This document shows, piece after piece, positions 1 through 5,269 of a stretch of 5,269 nt of DNA. Within the stretch, counting starts at the first letter, position 1. Each line of letters starts with the position of its first letter. Origin of the DNA: an uncultured Prevotella sp. Its GTDB lineage: Bacteria > Bacteroidota > Bacteroidia > Bacteroidales > Bacteroidaceae. The position numbers and the translations under genes were made by a program. The notes below the pieces were generated by a model that was not told where the DNA came from, searched no databases, and worked only from the letters and a program-made list of their open reading frames with translations. The stretch lies in NCBI GenBank assembly GCA_934230685.1, contig CAKQFF010000132.1, positions 1 through 5,269 on the forward strand. The letters are read 5' to 3'.

Positions 1-93
1 TTTCTTCTTCTCTATGATAAAGAGGATGCTTCAACCGTCAAAGTCAATGTTGTCAAGCAACTTGTGCGAGACATGGAATTTGATATTGAATAG
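1..93 (+). CDS. C-terminal end of an unidentified protein, possibly a RelE/HigB-like toxin
   Basis: The first 30 codons in frame 1 are open and end at TAG (91-93). The gene starts outside the window. The visible tail reads FLLLYDKEDAS followed by TVKVNVVKQLVRDMEFDIE: a hydrophobic strand, a Tyr-Asp-Lys motif and a closing amphipathic helix. That order (beta strand, Y-x-K, helix) resembles the C-terminus of RelE/ParE/HigB-type mRNA interferases, where a strand with a 'YxK' signature precedes the last helix. Thirty residues are too few to assign a family, so the function is a guess. That this is a real coding end is better supported: the frame is open to the edge, composition is protein-like, and a strong terminator follows 27 bases after the stop. 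An antitoxin gene, if this is a toxin, would have to lie to the left of the window. Confidence 0.6.
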   Translation, partial: FLLLYDKEDASTVKVNVVKQLVRDMEFDIE

Positions 94-120
94 AATCTAA
101 CAGGTATATTTATCACTTAT

Positions 121-162
121 AAAACCGATGATACCAAGAGTAAATGGTATCATCGGTTTTTT
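121..162 (+). terminator. Rho-independent terminator of the upstream gene
   Basis: A perfect 16-bp inverted repeat (arms 121-136 and 145-160) with an 8-base loop is followed by T bases to 162, giving a run of six T. It starts 27 bases after the stop at 93. The left arm begins with AAAA, so the hairpin could also work in the opposite direction, but no - strand gene ends here. It insulates the ATPase gene from upstream transcription. Confidence 0.88.
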
Positions 163-172
163 ATTTATGAGT

Positions 173-188
173 CCACTTTAAAAAGTGG
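173..188. promoter_or_regulatory. Inverted repeat CCACTTT-AA-AAAGTGG upstream of the ATPase promoter
   Basis: Two perfect 7-base arms (173-179 and 182-188) flank a 2-base spacer. A 2-base loop is too tight for a good RNA hairpin and no T-run follows, so a dimeric protein-binding site is more plausible than a terminator. It ends about 28 bases before the proposed -33 element of the ATPase promoter. Whether any regulator binds here is inference. Confidence 0.3.
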
Positions 189-211
189 TTGGAATGATGC
201 AGCATAGACTT

Positions 212-226
212 TGCAACTTGGTTGCA
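212..226. promoter_or_regulatory. Inverted repeat TGCAAC-TTG-GTTGCA overlapping the ATPase promoter
   Basis: Perfect 6-base arms (212-217 and 221-226) surround TTG (218-220), which is also the best candidate for the -33 element. A dyad placed exactly over a -33 element is where a repressor would block RNA polymerase, as metal sensors often do at metal-efflux genes. No regulator gene for it lies beside the ATPase in this window, so the operator role is inferred from symmetry and position only. Confidence 0.35.
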
Positions 227-246
227 GAAGATTTGCCGTAACTTTG
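217..246 (+). promoter_or_regulatory. Bacteroidota-type promoter for the metal-exporting ATPase
   Basis: The -7 element TAACTTTG (239-246) matches the TAnnTTTG consensus recognised by the Bacteroidota primary sigma factor. A CTTG (217-220) lies 18 bases upstream as a reasonable -33 element. Transcription would begin near 252-254. This leaves about 32 bases of A/T-rich leader before the ATG at 285 but only 7-9 before the ATG at 261, and so favours the later start. Confidence 0.65.
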
Positions 247-284
247 CACCATAATAAATAATGTACTATAAAAATATAAAGATT

Positions 285-2264
285 ATGGGCAAATGTAAAT
301 GTTGTCATACTCATGAGCATAGCCACGATCATCATCATGATCATGGACATCAACACCACCATCATGAGCATGGCGAAGGAGGACTGAGAGGAAAGCTGTT
401 GCTGATAGCTGCAACAGTTTTCCTGCTTATAGGAGCAGTGGTAGTGGAGCACAACACAAGTCTTGCCACATGGCAATTGCTACTTGTGTATCTTGTGCCA
501 TATCTGTTGATTGGTCATGACACACTTGGCGAGGCATTGGAGGGAATAGCCAAGGGCGACATGTTCAACGAGGACTTCCTCATGTCGGTGGCTACGATAG
601 GAGCCTTGTGCATAGGTTTTCTGCCGGGAGCCGAGACACAGTTTCCCGAGGCAGTGTTTGTGATGCTCTTCTTCCAAGTGGGCGAACTCTTCGAGGGTTA
701 TGCCGAGGGCAGGAGCCGTGAGAGCATTTCGCATCTGATGGACATACGTCCGGATGTGGCAAATGTGGAGCGTGACGGAAAGGTAGAGTCGGTAAAACCA
801 GAGGATGTAAAGGTGGGTGAGACTATCGTAGTGCGTCCGGGCGAGAAGATACCTCTCGATGGAATAATTGTAGAAGGCACCACATCGCTCAACACAATAG
901 CCCTGACAGGCGAGAGTTGTCCGCGAGATGTAGCGGAAAGAGACGAGGTAGTGTCAGGTTGCATCAATCTTACGGGAGTGATACGCGTGAAGACAATGAA
1001 GACATTTGGCGAGAGCACAGTGTCCAAGATAATCCGACTCGTGGAGAGTGCCAACGAGAACAAGTCGCGCAGCGAGTCGTTCATCACCCGTTTTGCTCGT
1101 GTCTATACCCCGATAGTAGTGTTTGCGGCATTGGCATTGGCCCTCATTCCGCCTTTCTTCTCGGCAGAAGGTTATGCCACAGCATTCTCCACATGGTTGT
1201 ATAGAGCATTGATATTCCTCGTAGTCTCTTGTCCTTGTGCCTTGGTCATCAGTGTACCGTTGTCGTTCTTCGGAGGCATCGGAGCAGCATCGCGTGGAGG
1301 AATACTCATCAAGGGCAGTGGATATATGGACACATTAGCCAACCTTGGCACAGTAGTGTTCGACAAGACAGGCACACTTACTCATGGTGAGTTTGCTGTA
1401 GAGGCAGTGCATCCGAGTGATTTCGACGAGCATGAACTGCTTCATCTTGCTGCCCATGTGGAGCATTTCACCACCCATCCCATAGGAGCTGCCCTGCGTG
1501 ATGCCTTCCCTTCGGAGGCAACCGATGGTTGCAAGATAGAAGATGTGGAGGAGATAGCCGGTCGAGGAATACGCGCTAAGGTGTCAGGTCGCACAGTATG
1601 CGTGGGCAACAGCAAGATGATGGATGACATAGGCTTGGAAGCCCACAACTGTCATTTGGCAGGCACAATCATTCATGTGGCTGTCGACGGCAAGTATGCC
1701 GGACACATTGTCATCAACGACAAGATAAAGGAGGACAGCGCTGAGGCTATAGCCTCGCTGAAACGTCTTGGTGTGGAGAAAACGGTTATGCTCACTGGCG
1801 ACCGTGAAGCCGTAGGCAATGATGTGGCAGAGCGTTTAGGCTTGGATGAATACCATGCCGAACTCCTTCCTGCCGACAAGGTGGCCCATGTGGAACGGTT
1901 GATAAGTGAAAAGACCGAAGGAAAGAGTCTTGCTTTTGTCGGCGACGGTATAAATGATGCCCCTGTGCTTAAGCGGGCTGATGTGGGCATAGCCATGGGT
2001 GGTCTTGGCAGCGATGCAGCTATAGAGGCAGCCGACGTGGTGCTCATGGACGATAAGCCGTCGAAGATATCCACAGCCATAGGCATAGCACGCCGTACAA
2101 TACACATTGCTCGTGAGAACGTGGTGTTTGCCATTGGAGTGAAAGTGGCAGTGCTTCTGCTTGCAACCGTAGGCCTTGGCAATATGTGGATGGCAGTGTT
2201 TGCAGATGTGGGCGTGACGGTATTGGCAGTGCTTAACGCAATGAGGACTTTGAGCAAAAAATGA
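285..2264 (+). CDS. Heavy-metal-exporting P1B-type ATPase (ZntA/CadA-like, Zn2+/Cd2+/Pb2+) with His-rich N-terminus
   Basis: An inner-membrane pump that uses ATP to expel divalent soft metals, 659 residues from ATG 285. Residues 8-29 hold 14 histidines and follow a CKCC motif. There is no GMTCxxC ferredoxin-like metal-binding domain. Hydrophobic segments lie near 36-54, 62-78, 97-113, 119-135, 274-293, 305-330, 611-630 and 632-651, the eight-helix P1B layout. Hallmarks in order: TGES (208-211, actuator), CPC (316-318, transport site), DKTGT with phosphorylated Asp360, HP (398-399), TGD (504-506) and GDGIND (553-558). Lys620 and Asp641 in the last two helices, and a Glu near 134 in helix 4, match ligand-region residues of ZntA-class pumps. 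This points to Zn/Cd/Pb rather than Cu. No key residue is missing. An in-frame ATG at 261 would add 8 residues, but it leaves almost no leader behind the promoter. The gene stands alone and converges on the hexosaminidase gene. Confidence 0.93.
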   Translation: MGKCKCCHTHEHSHDHHHDHGHQHHHHEHGEGGLRGKLLLIAATVFLLIGAVVVEHNTSLATWQLLLVYLVPYLLIGHDTLGEALEGIAKGDMFNEDFLMSVATIGALCIGFLPGAETQFPEAVFVMLFFQVGELFEGYAEGRSRESISHLMDIRPDVANVERDGKVESVKPEDVKVGETIVVRPGEKIPLDGIIVEGTTSLNTIALTGESCPRDVAERDEVVSGCINLTGVIRVKTMKTFGESTVSKIIRLVESANENKSRSESFITRFARVYTPIVVFAALALALIPPFFSAEGYATAFSTWLYRALIFLVVSCPCALVISVPLSFFGGIGAASRGGILIKGSGYMDTLANLGTVVFDKTGTLTHGEFAVEAVHPSDFDEHELLHLAAHVEHFTTHPIGAALRDAFPSEATDGCKIEDVEEIAGRGIRAKVSGRTVCVGNSKMMDDIGLEAHNCHLAGTIIHVAVDGKYAGHIVINDKIKEDSAEAIASLKRLGVEKTVMLTGDREAVGNDVAERLGLDEYHAELLPADKVAHVERLISEKTEGKSLAFVGDGINDAPVLKRADVGIAMGGLGSDAAIEAADVVLMDDKPSKISTAIGIARRTIHIARENVVFAIGVKVAVLLLATVGLGNMWMAVFADVGVTVLAVLNAMRTLSKK

Positions 2265-2312
2265 CGATATTAGTATACTCATTCCAGCTATGTGGGAAAT
2301 TGCGGAGACCTA

Positions 2313-2374
2313 TGCATATATACAAAAAATGAGGAGAATGCCGAAGCATTCTCCTCATTTTTTGTATATATGCA
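2313..2374. terminator. Perfect 29-bp hairpin, bidirectional terminator between convergent genes
   Basis: The arms 2313-2341 and 2346-2374 are exact reverse complements around a 4-base loop (2342-2345). On the - strand the loop is TTCG closed by C and G, the very stable C(UUCG)G tetraloop common in bacterial terminators. On the + strand it reads CGAA. The core stem (ATGAGGAGAATGC and its complement) is flanked by an A6 tract on the left and a T6 tract on the right, so it has the form of a terminator in both directions. Pairing then continues 11 bases beyond the tracts. It begins 48 bases after the ATPase stop and ends 11 bases from the hexosaminidase stop, so it serves both transcripts. Confidence 0.93.
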
Positions 2375-2385
2375 ATTACTGCTGT

Positions 2386-4575
2386 TTAGTATTCCATTGA
2401 GAATGTGATGCCGCGACGCATCATGTCGTTGGCAGTTGACTTAAGGCGAACGAGGAAGTTCTCATACGAAGGCTTGTTCTTTGTCCATCCTGCCTCGGCA
2501 AGAGCAACGGCACGTGGATAGGCCTGATAGTAGATGCGCTCGGGAGTTGTTATGCACTCGCTCCAGAGAGTTCCTGCCACTCCAAAGAGGTTGTTCTTCT
2601 CGAAGTTCTCGTCATTGCCCCATGAAGGGTCGAGAGAGTAGGTGGCCTTGAGGGATGTTGTAGGCATACCCCAGTTCACTTCAGGCATGTCACCCTTGGC
2701 CATAGGATAGTCGAAGTAGCAATGCTCGCCAGGGCAGAGCATGATGCGTGCGTTGTTCTCCACGGCAGCATCAAGAGCCTTCTGTGTGAGTCCATGACGC
2801 CAAGCGAAAGTTACGCAACCCGGCTGAATCTTCTTGAAGTCAGTCTCATACCAGAACATAGGAGTCTTATGGTAGGTGTCGCGCAAGAGTTCGATGATGC
2901 GGTCGAAGAGATAACCCTGCAACTTCCAGTTCTCCGAGCGGTCGGTGGTTGTGATGCCGAGCTTCTGCTTCAAGGCCTGACACTTAGGACAGTCGGTCCA
3001 GCAGTCGAGGGCAGGATTGCCTGCCTCGTCGCCACCAAGATGGATGTATTTCGACGGGAAGATGTCGGCAATCTCCTTGAACACATTACCCAAGAACTCG
3101 TAAGTGAACTCATTGCCAGGGCAGAGAAGCTCGTTGGAAACACCGCAAGTGGTGCGGATAGGCACCTGGCGCTGGTGGCAGGTGAGTTCAGGGAACACGC
3201 TGATAGCTGCAACCTCATGACCAGGCATCTCAATCTCAGGCACAATCTCAACGTGATATTGTGCGGCAAACTTCACCAAGTCGCGCATCTGCTCCTGAGT
3301 GTAATATCCCTTGTAAGGTCTCTGCAAGTCGTCCTGACCCCAACGTGATGAGGCCTGTTCAGTAAGCTGCGGATACCTCTTTATCTCTATACGCCAAGCC
3401 TGGTCGTCGACCAAGTGCAGGTGAAGAGCGTTGAGCTTATAGCGAGCCATTTCGGGGATAAAGGCTTTCAGTTCGTCAAGCGGAATGAATGTACGGGCAG
3501 GGTCGACCATCAACTCACGTACATGAGTGCGTGGAGTGTCCTTGATTGTGAGCTGAGGAATGGCATCAACACACTCCTTATTGCCCGAACCAAGGAGTAT
3601 CTGGTCGAGAGTCATCAATCCCCAGAACACACCGCGCGGAGTCTTACCCTTGATGTTCACGCCCTTAGAGTCTACAGTGAGAGTGTATGCCTCGTCATCC
3701 TCGAGCGAAGAGTCGATATCAAGGAAGAGTTGCAAGCCACGCTGACGGCTGTTCACTATGTTGCCGATGCGGTTGCTGAGCATTTCGCGGGCACGCTCCA
3801 CCTCATTGTTCAATATAGTGCCGGCACCATCATTGTGCGAAACAACGATATTCCAAGCAGTCTGCACGTTCAGAGTCTTGGCACCCTTCTGTATTGTGAG
3901 CACCTGCGGCATAGGAGTGAGACATTTTGTAGGGTCGCTCACCTCGTTGGCCATCTTAGGCTCTGCATAGAAACGGCTCCATCCGGCAGCCTTCATATAA
4001 GCCTTCTCGCTACCCTTAGGAACGATGAGCTTCACGCTGCCCGGCTCAATGCCATAGAAAGAAGAAACGGCAGCCTTAGGCGGCACCTTAGAGTTCACCT
4101 TAACAGTCTTCAAGCCCGACAGACGTGAGAAAGCGTATTCGCCAATGACAGGCGCACCCTCGATAGTAAGCTCCGAAATGCTCTTGCATCCCGAGAAAGC
4201 GGCGTTGCCTATAGTCTCTACCGATGCAGGGATAGTGATGTTCTGGAGTTTGTCGCAAGCAAAGAAAGCCTGGGTGCCTATAGTCTTCAGCACTTTAGGC
4301 AGAGCGATGCCCTCAAGCTGATGGCATGAGTGGAAAGCGTTTTTAGGAACGTCGGTGCTCTGAGCGTCGGCAAGGTCGATATTGCGCACCTGGAAACACA
4401 GGTCGCGCATCTGACGATAGTCGCCTTTGCGTTCTGTAGAAAGTTCACCCGTGAGTTTCAGGCTCACAGCCATTGACTTCTGCTCCGGCTTAAGGTCGTT
4501 CATGCGAGCGACTGTCTGAGCCGAGACAGCTGCCGACACGATAGCAGCGGCAGAAAGTAGAAAAAATCTTTTCAT
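2386..4575 (-). CDS. Secreted beta-N-acetylhexosaminidase, GH20, with N-terminal BspA-like leucine-rich repeats
   Basis: A 729-residue exported glycosidase that should remove terminal beta-linked GlcNAc or GalNAc from glycans by substrate-assisted catalysis. Residues 1-19 are a signal peptide (MKRF, hydrophobic stretch, likely cut at VSA/QT). No lipobox Cys is present, so the protein is periplasmic or released rather than a lipoprotein. Residues about 35-205 form a BspA/LRR_5-like module with 22-23-residue repeats beginning at Ala80, Ala103, Ala126 and Ala148 (AF..C..L..I..P..), then its usual closing segment (VPKGSEKAYMKAAGW). A GH20 N-terminal domain spans about 220-340 and the catalytic barrel about 348-700. 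The barrel retains Arg353, Asp390/Asp391, His453 in EMPGHE, the catalytic Asp516-Glu517 in HLGGDE, Trp575, the YFDY segment at 620-623, and Trp671/Glu673. It looks enzymatically intact. The ATG at 4575 directly precedes the signal peptide. Its own promoter signal lies about 35 bases upstream. The exact glycan substrate cannot be told. Confidence 0.94.
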   Translation of the reverse strand: MKRFFLLSAAAIVSAAVSAQTVARMNDLKPEQKSMAVSLKLTGELSTERKGDYRQMRDLCFQVRNIDLADAQSTDVPKNAFHSCHQLEGIALPKVLKTIGTQAFFACDKLQNITIPASVETIGNAAFSGCKSISELTIEGAPVIGEYAFSRLSGLKTVKVNSKVPPKAAVSSFYGIEPGSVKLIVPKGSEKAYMKAAGWSRFYAEPKMANEVSDPTKCLTPMPQVLTIQKGAKTLNVQTAWNIVVSHNDGAGTILNNEVERAREMLSNRIGNIVNSRQRGLQLFLDIDSSLEDDEAYTLTVDSKGVNIKGKTPRGVFWGLMTLDQILLGSGNKECVDAIPQLTIKDTPRTHVRELMVDPARTFIPLDELKAFIPEMARYKLNALHLHLVDDQAWRIEIKRYPQLTEQASSRWGQDDLQRPYKGYYTQEQMRDLVKFAAQYHVEIVPEIEMPGHEVAAISVFPELTCHQRQVPIRTTCGVSNELLCPGNEFTYEFLGNVFKEIADIFPSKYIHLGGDEAGNPALDCWTDCPKCQALKQKLGITTTDRSENWKLQGYLFDRIIELLRDTYHKTPMFWYETDFKKIQPGCVTFAWRHGLTQKALDAAVENNARIMLCPGEHCYFDYPMAKGDMPEVNWGMPTTSLKATYSLDPSWGNDENFEKNNLFGVAGTLWSECITTPERIYYQAYPRAVALAEAGWTKNKPSYENFLVRLKSTANDMMRRGITFSMEY

Positions 4576-4609
4576 TTGTTGTTTAGATTGTTGTTTATAA
4601 TTACAACTG

Positions 4610-4638
4610 CAAATTTACAGCCTTTTTCCGAAATAAAC
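4610..4638 (-). promoter_or_regulatory. Probable promoter of the hexosaminidase gene
   Basis: On the - strand, TAAATTTG (complement of 4610-4617) matches the TAnnTTTG -7 element. No good TTTG occurs at the usual distance; the nearest candidate is GTTT (complement of 4635-4638), 17 bases away, so the -33 part is weak. Transcription would start near 4603, giving a leader of about 28 bases. The gene can therefore be expressed without readthrough from the merR-type gene, which ends 95 bases upstream. Confidence 0.5.
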
Positions 4639-4646
4639 GACATTAA

Positions 4647-4665
4647 GCCACACTAACTTAGTGGC
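4647..4665. repeat. Short inverted repeat between the regulator and hexosaminidase genes
   Basis: CACTAA-C-TTAGTG (4651-4663) is a near-perfect 13-base dyad. The alternative outer pairing GCCAC/GTGGC (4647-4651 with 4661-4665) overlaps it. Read on the - strand it is a weak hairpin six bases past the MerR stop, followed only by TTAATG rather than a T-run, so it is a poor terminator. It lies upstream of the hexosaminidase promoter and could be an operator, but the match is short enough to be chance. Confidence 0.25.
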
Positions 4666-4670
4666 GATGG

Positions 4671-5018
4671 CTACACAAGCCCGTCGATATGCTTCTTAAG
4701 TTCCTTCAGTTCCTCGCGCACACTTATCAGAGTGGCAAGTATGTCGGCATTCTTGTCAACACCGGCGCGGTTCTTGTTAAGCATCTTGCGTGCGGCGGCA
4801 ATCTTGAATCCTCGCACCTTCACGAGGTTGTGTATCACGCGAATTTGCTCAATATCCTTCTCCGTATACTGGCGCACATTCTGTCCTACGGTCTTAGGTT
4901 TCAGATGAGGAAACTCCGTCTCCCAATAGCGCAATGTCGACTCGCGCACGTCGAACATCTGTGCCACTTCCTTGATAGAATAGTAGAGTTTCACGTTCTT
5001 GTTGGTGTTCAGTGCCAT
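4671..5018 (-). CDS. Small MerR-family DNA-binding regulator
   Basis: A 115-residue cytoplasmic transcription factor. Residues 11-35 (LYYSIKEVAQMF, then VRESTLRYWE) are the MerR winged-helix DNA-reading unit. Residues 46-70 (NVRQYTEKDIEQI and following) are the second helical part typical of the family. Residues 91-115 form a charged helix (REELKELKKH) suited to antiparallel coiled-coil dimerisation. Nothing follows it: there is no effector-binding domain, no cysteine at all and no metal-binding motif. It is therefore unlikely to be the metal sensor for the nearby ATPase. The signal it reads is unknown. The open frame extends 52 codons further upstream to 5174, but that extension crosses the promoter and alaS start and is not family-like, so ATG 5018 is chosen. 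It is divergent from alaS with interlocked promoters, so autoregulation or an effect on alaS is possible but unproven. Confidence 0.9.
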   Translation of the reverse strand: MALNTNKNVKLYYSIKEVAQMFDVRESTLRYWETEFPHLKPKTVGQNVRQYTEKDIEQIRVIHNLVKVRGFKIAAARKMLNKNRAGVDKNADILATLISVREELKELKKHIDGLV

Positions 5019-5034
5019 ATTATTTATTAATTTA

Positions 5035-5066
5035 TTTGCAAAAATAACCAAAACGGAGTATCTTTG
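5035..5066 (+). promoter_or_regulatory. Promoter of alaS, interlocked with the merR-type promoter
   Basis: The -33 element TTTG (5035-5038) and the -7 element TATCTTTG (5059-5066) are separated by 20 bases, an ideal Bacteroidota promoter. Transcription should start near 5073, giving an A/T-rich leader of about 42 bases with no Shine-Dalgarno sequence before the alaS ATG. Confidence 0.8.
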
Positions 5067-5070
5067 CAAA
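5039..5070 (-). promoter_or_regulatory. Promoter of the MerR-type gene, interlocked with the alaS promoter
   Basis: On the - strand, TTTG (complement of 5067-5070) and TATTTTTG (complement of 5039-5046) are also exactly 20 bases apart. The start point would be near 5032, about 14 bases before the ATG at 5018. This rules out starts further upstream for the regulator. Its -33 element abuts the -7 element of the alaS promoter and the reverse holds at the other end. Confidence 0.78.
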
Positions 5071-5114
5071 TGTTTTAGAAATAAATAAACAAATATAGAT
5101 AACATATATACAAT

Positions 5115-5269
5115 ATGATGACAGCTAACGAAATCCGCGACTCGTTCAAGAAGTTTTTTGAGTCGAAAGGACACACCATCGTGCCAAGTGCTCCGATGGT
5201 AATCAAGGATGACCCAACATTGATGTTCACCAACGCTGGTATGAACCAGTGGAAGGACATCATCCTCGG
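5115..5269 (+). CDS. alaS: Alanyl-tRNA synthetase, N-terminal fragment
   Basis: Only the first 51 codons are present; the gene runs off the right edge. The product charges tRNA-Ala with alanine in the cytoplasm and is essential for translation. The visible residues are the diagnostic start of bacterial AlaRS: an EIR-SF--FF-SKGH segment, then the class II motif 1 region with [17 protein letters not shown], which is nearly invariant in this enzyme. Two ATG codons stand in tandem (5115 and 5118). The first is chosen because AlaRS of Bacteroidales, as I recall them, commonly have a residue between the initiator Met and Thr-Ala; the difference is one residue. It is transcribed from the divergent promoter at 5035-5066. 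Confidence 0.95.
   Translation, partial: MMTANEIRDSFKKFFESKGHTIVPSAPMVIKDDPTLMFTNAGMNQWKDIIL

Noticed and set aside
300..372. The CAT/CAC-rich stretch as a tandem repeat or CRISPR-like array
   Set aside because: No regular repeat unit or spacers; it simply encodes the histidine-rich tail of the ATPase.
165..476. A - strand frame across the ATPase promoter and His-rich start
   Set aside because: Its Met-rich middle is just the complement of the CAT/CAC histidine codons, and the rest crosses the promoter and leader.
1673..2282. Long - strand open frames opposite the ATPase gene
   Set aside because: Low-complexity Ser/Ala/Thr/His-rich translations antisense to the P-domain and last helices of a well-supported ATPase; no start context or motif.
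3415..4128. A 237-codon open frame on the + strand inside the hexosaminidase gene
   Set aside because: It lies entirely antisense to a gene with full GH20 and LRR motifs, has no recognisable domain and no promoter signal of the local type. It is a by-product of codon bias in the real gene, as are the + strand frames at 2722-3348 and 3758-3970.
4671..5018. The MerR-type gene as metal sensor (ZntR/CadR-like) of the ATPase
   Set aside because: It lacks the cysteines and effector region needed for metal binding, and a convergent gene of 2.2 kb lies between the two.
5019..5174. N-terminal extension of the MerR-type protein
   Set aside because: It would run through the interlocked promoters and the start of alaS, and the transcription start is predicted near 5032. 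The MerR fold begins only after Met at 5018.
1..5269. A new multi-gene defence or mobile system
   Set aside because: No nuclease, reverse transcriptase, integrase, transposase, array or attachment site is visible apart from the uncertain toxin-like tail at the left edge; the remaining genes are metal export, glycan hydrolysis, regulation and translation.

Overview
The window looks like chromosomal DNA of a Bacteroidota species, most like the Prevotella/Bacteroidales group. The evidence is the recurrent Bacteroidota-type promoter signal (TAnnTTTG, with an upstream TTTG about 20 bases away), A/T-rich leaders without Shine-Dalgarno sequences, a secreted protein with BspA-type leucine-rich repeats, and an alanyl-tRNA synthetase start that resembles those of Bacteroidales. 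No tRNA, rRNA, insertion sequence, CRISPR array or origin is visible.

Layout, left to right. (1) Bases 1-93 are the last 30 codons of a + strand gene. It is weakly reminiscent of RelE/HigB-type toxins and is followed by a strong 16-bp hairpin terminator. (2) A promoter region of about 120 bases carries two short inverted repeats. It leads to a + strand P1B-type ATPase (285-2264) that exports Zn/Cd/Pb-type divalent metals and has a histidine-rich N-terminus instead of a ferredoxin-like metal-binding domain. (3) A perfect 29-bp hairpin (2313-2374) separates this gene from the convergent next one and very probably terminates both transcripts. (4) On the - strand, 2386-4575 encodes a secreted beta-N-acetylhexosaminidase (GH20) with a BspA-like leucine-rich-repeat module between the signal peptide and the glycosidase domains. 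(5) Also on the - strand, 4671-5018 encodes a small MerR-type regulator. (6) Divergent from it, alaS begins at 5115 and runs off the right edge.

The genes do not form one operon. They fall into separate transcription units: metal export, amino-sugar release from glycans, and a regulator/alaS divergent pair. The most striking structural detail is the 36-bp merR-alaS promoter region. There the -33 and -7 elements of two opposite promoters interlock through two copies of the palindrome TTTGCAAA, so the two promoters probably cannot be occupied at once. I did not find a convincing new multi-gene system. The points worth following up are the interlocked promoters, the LRR-GH20 fusion, the His-rich ATPase with operator-like repeats, and the very long terminator hairpin.
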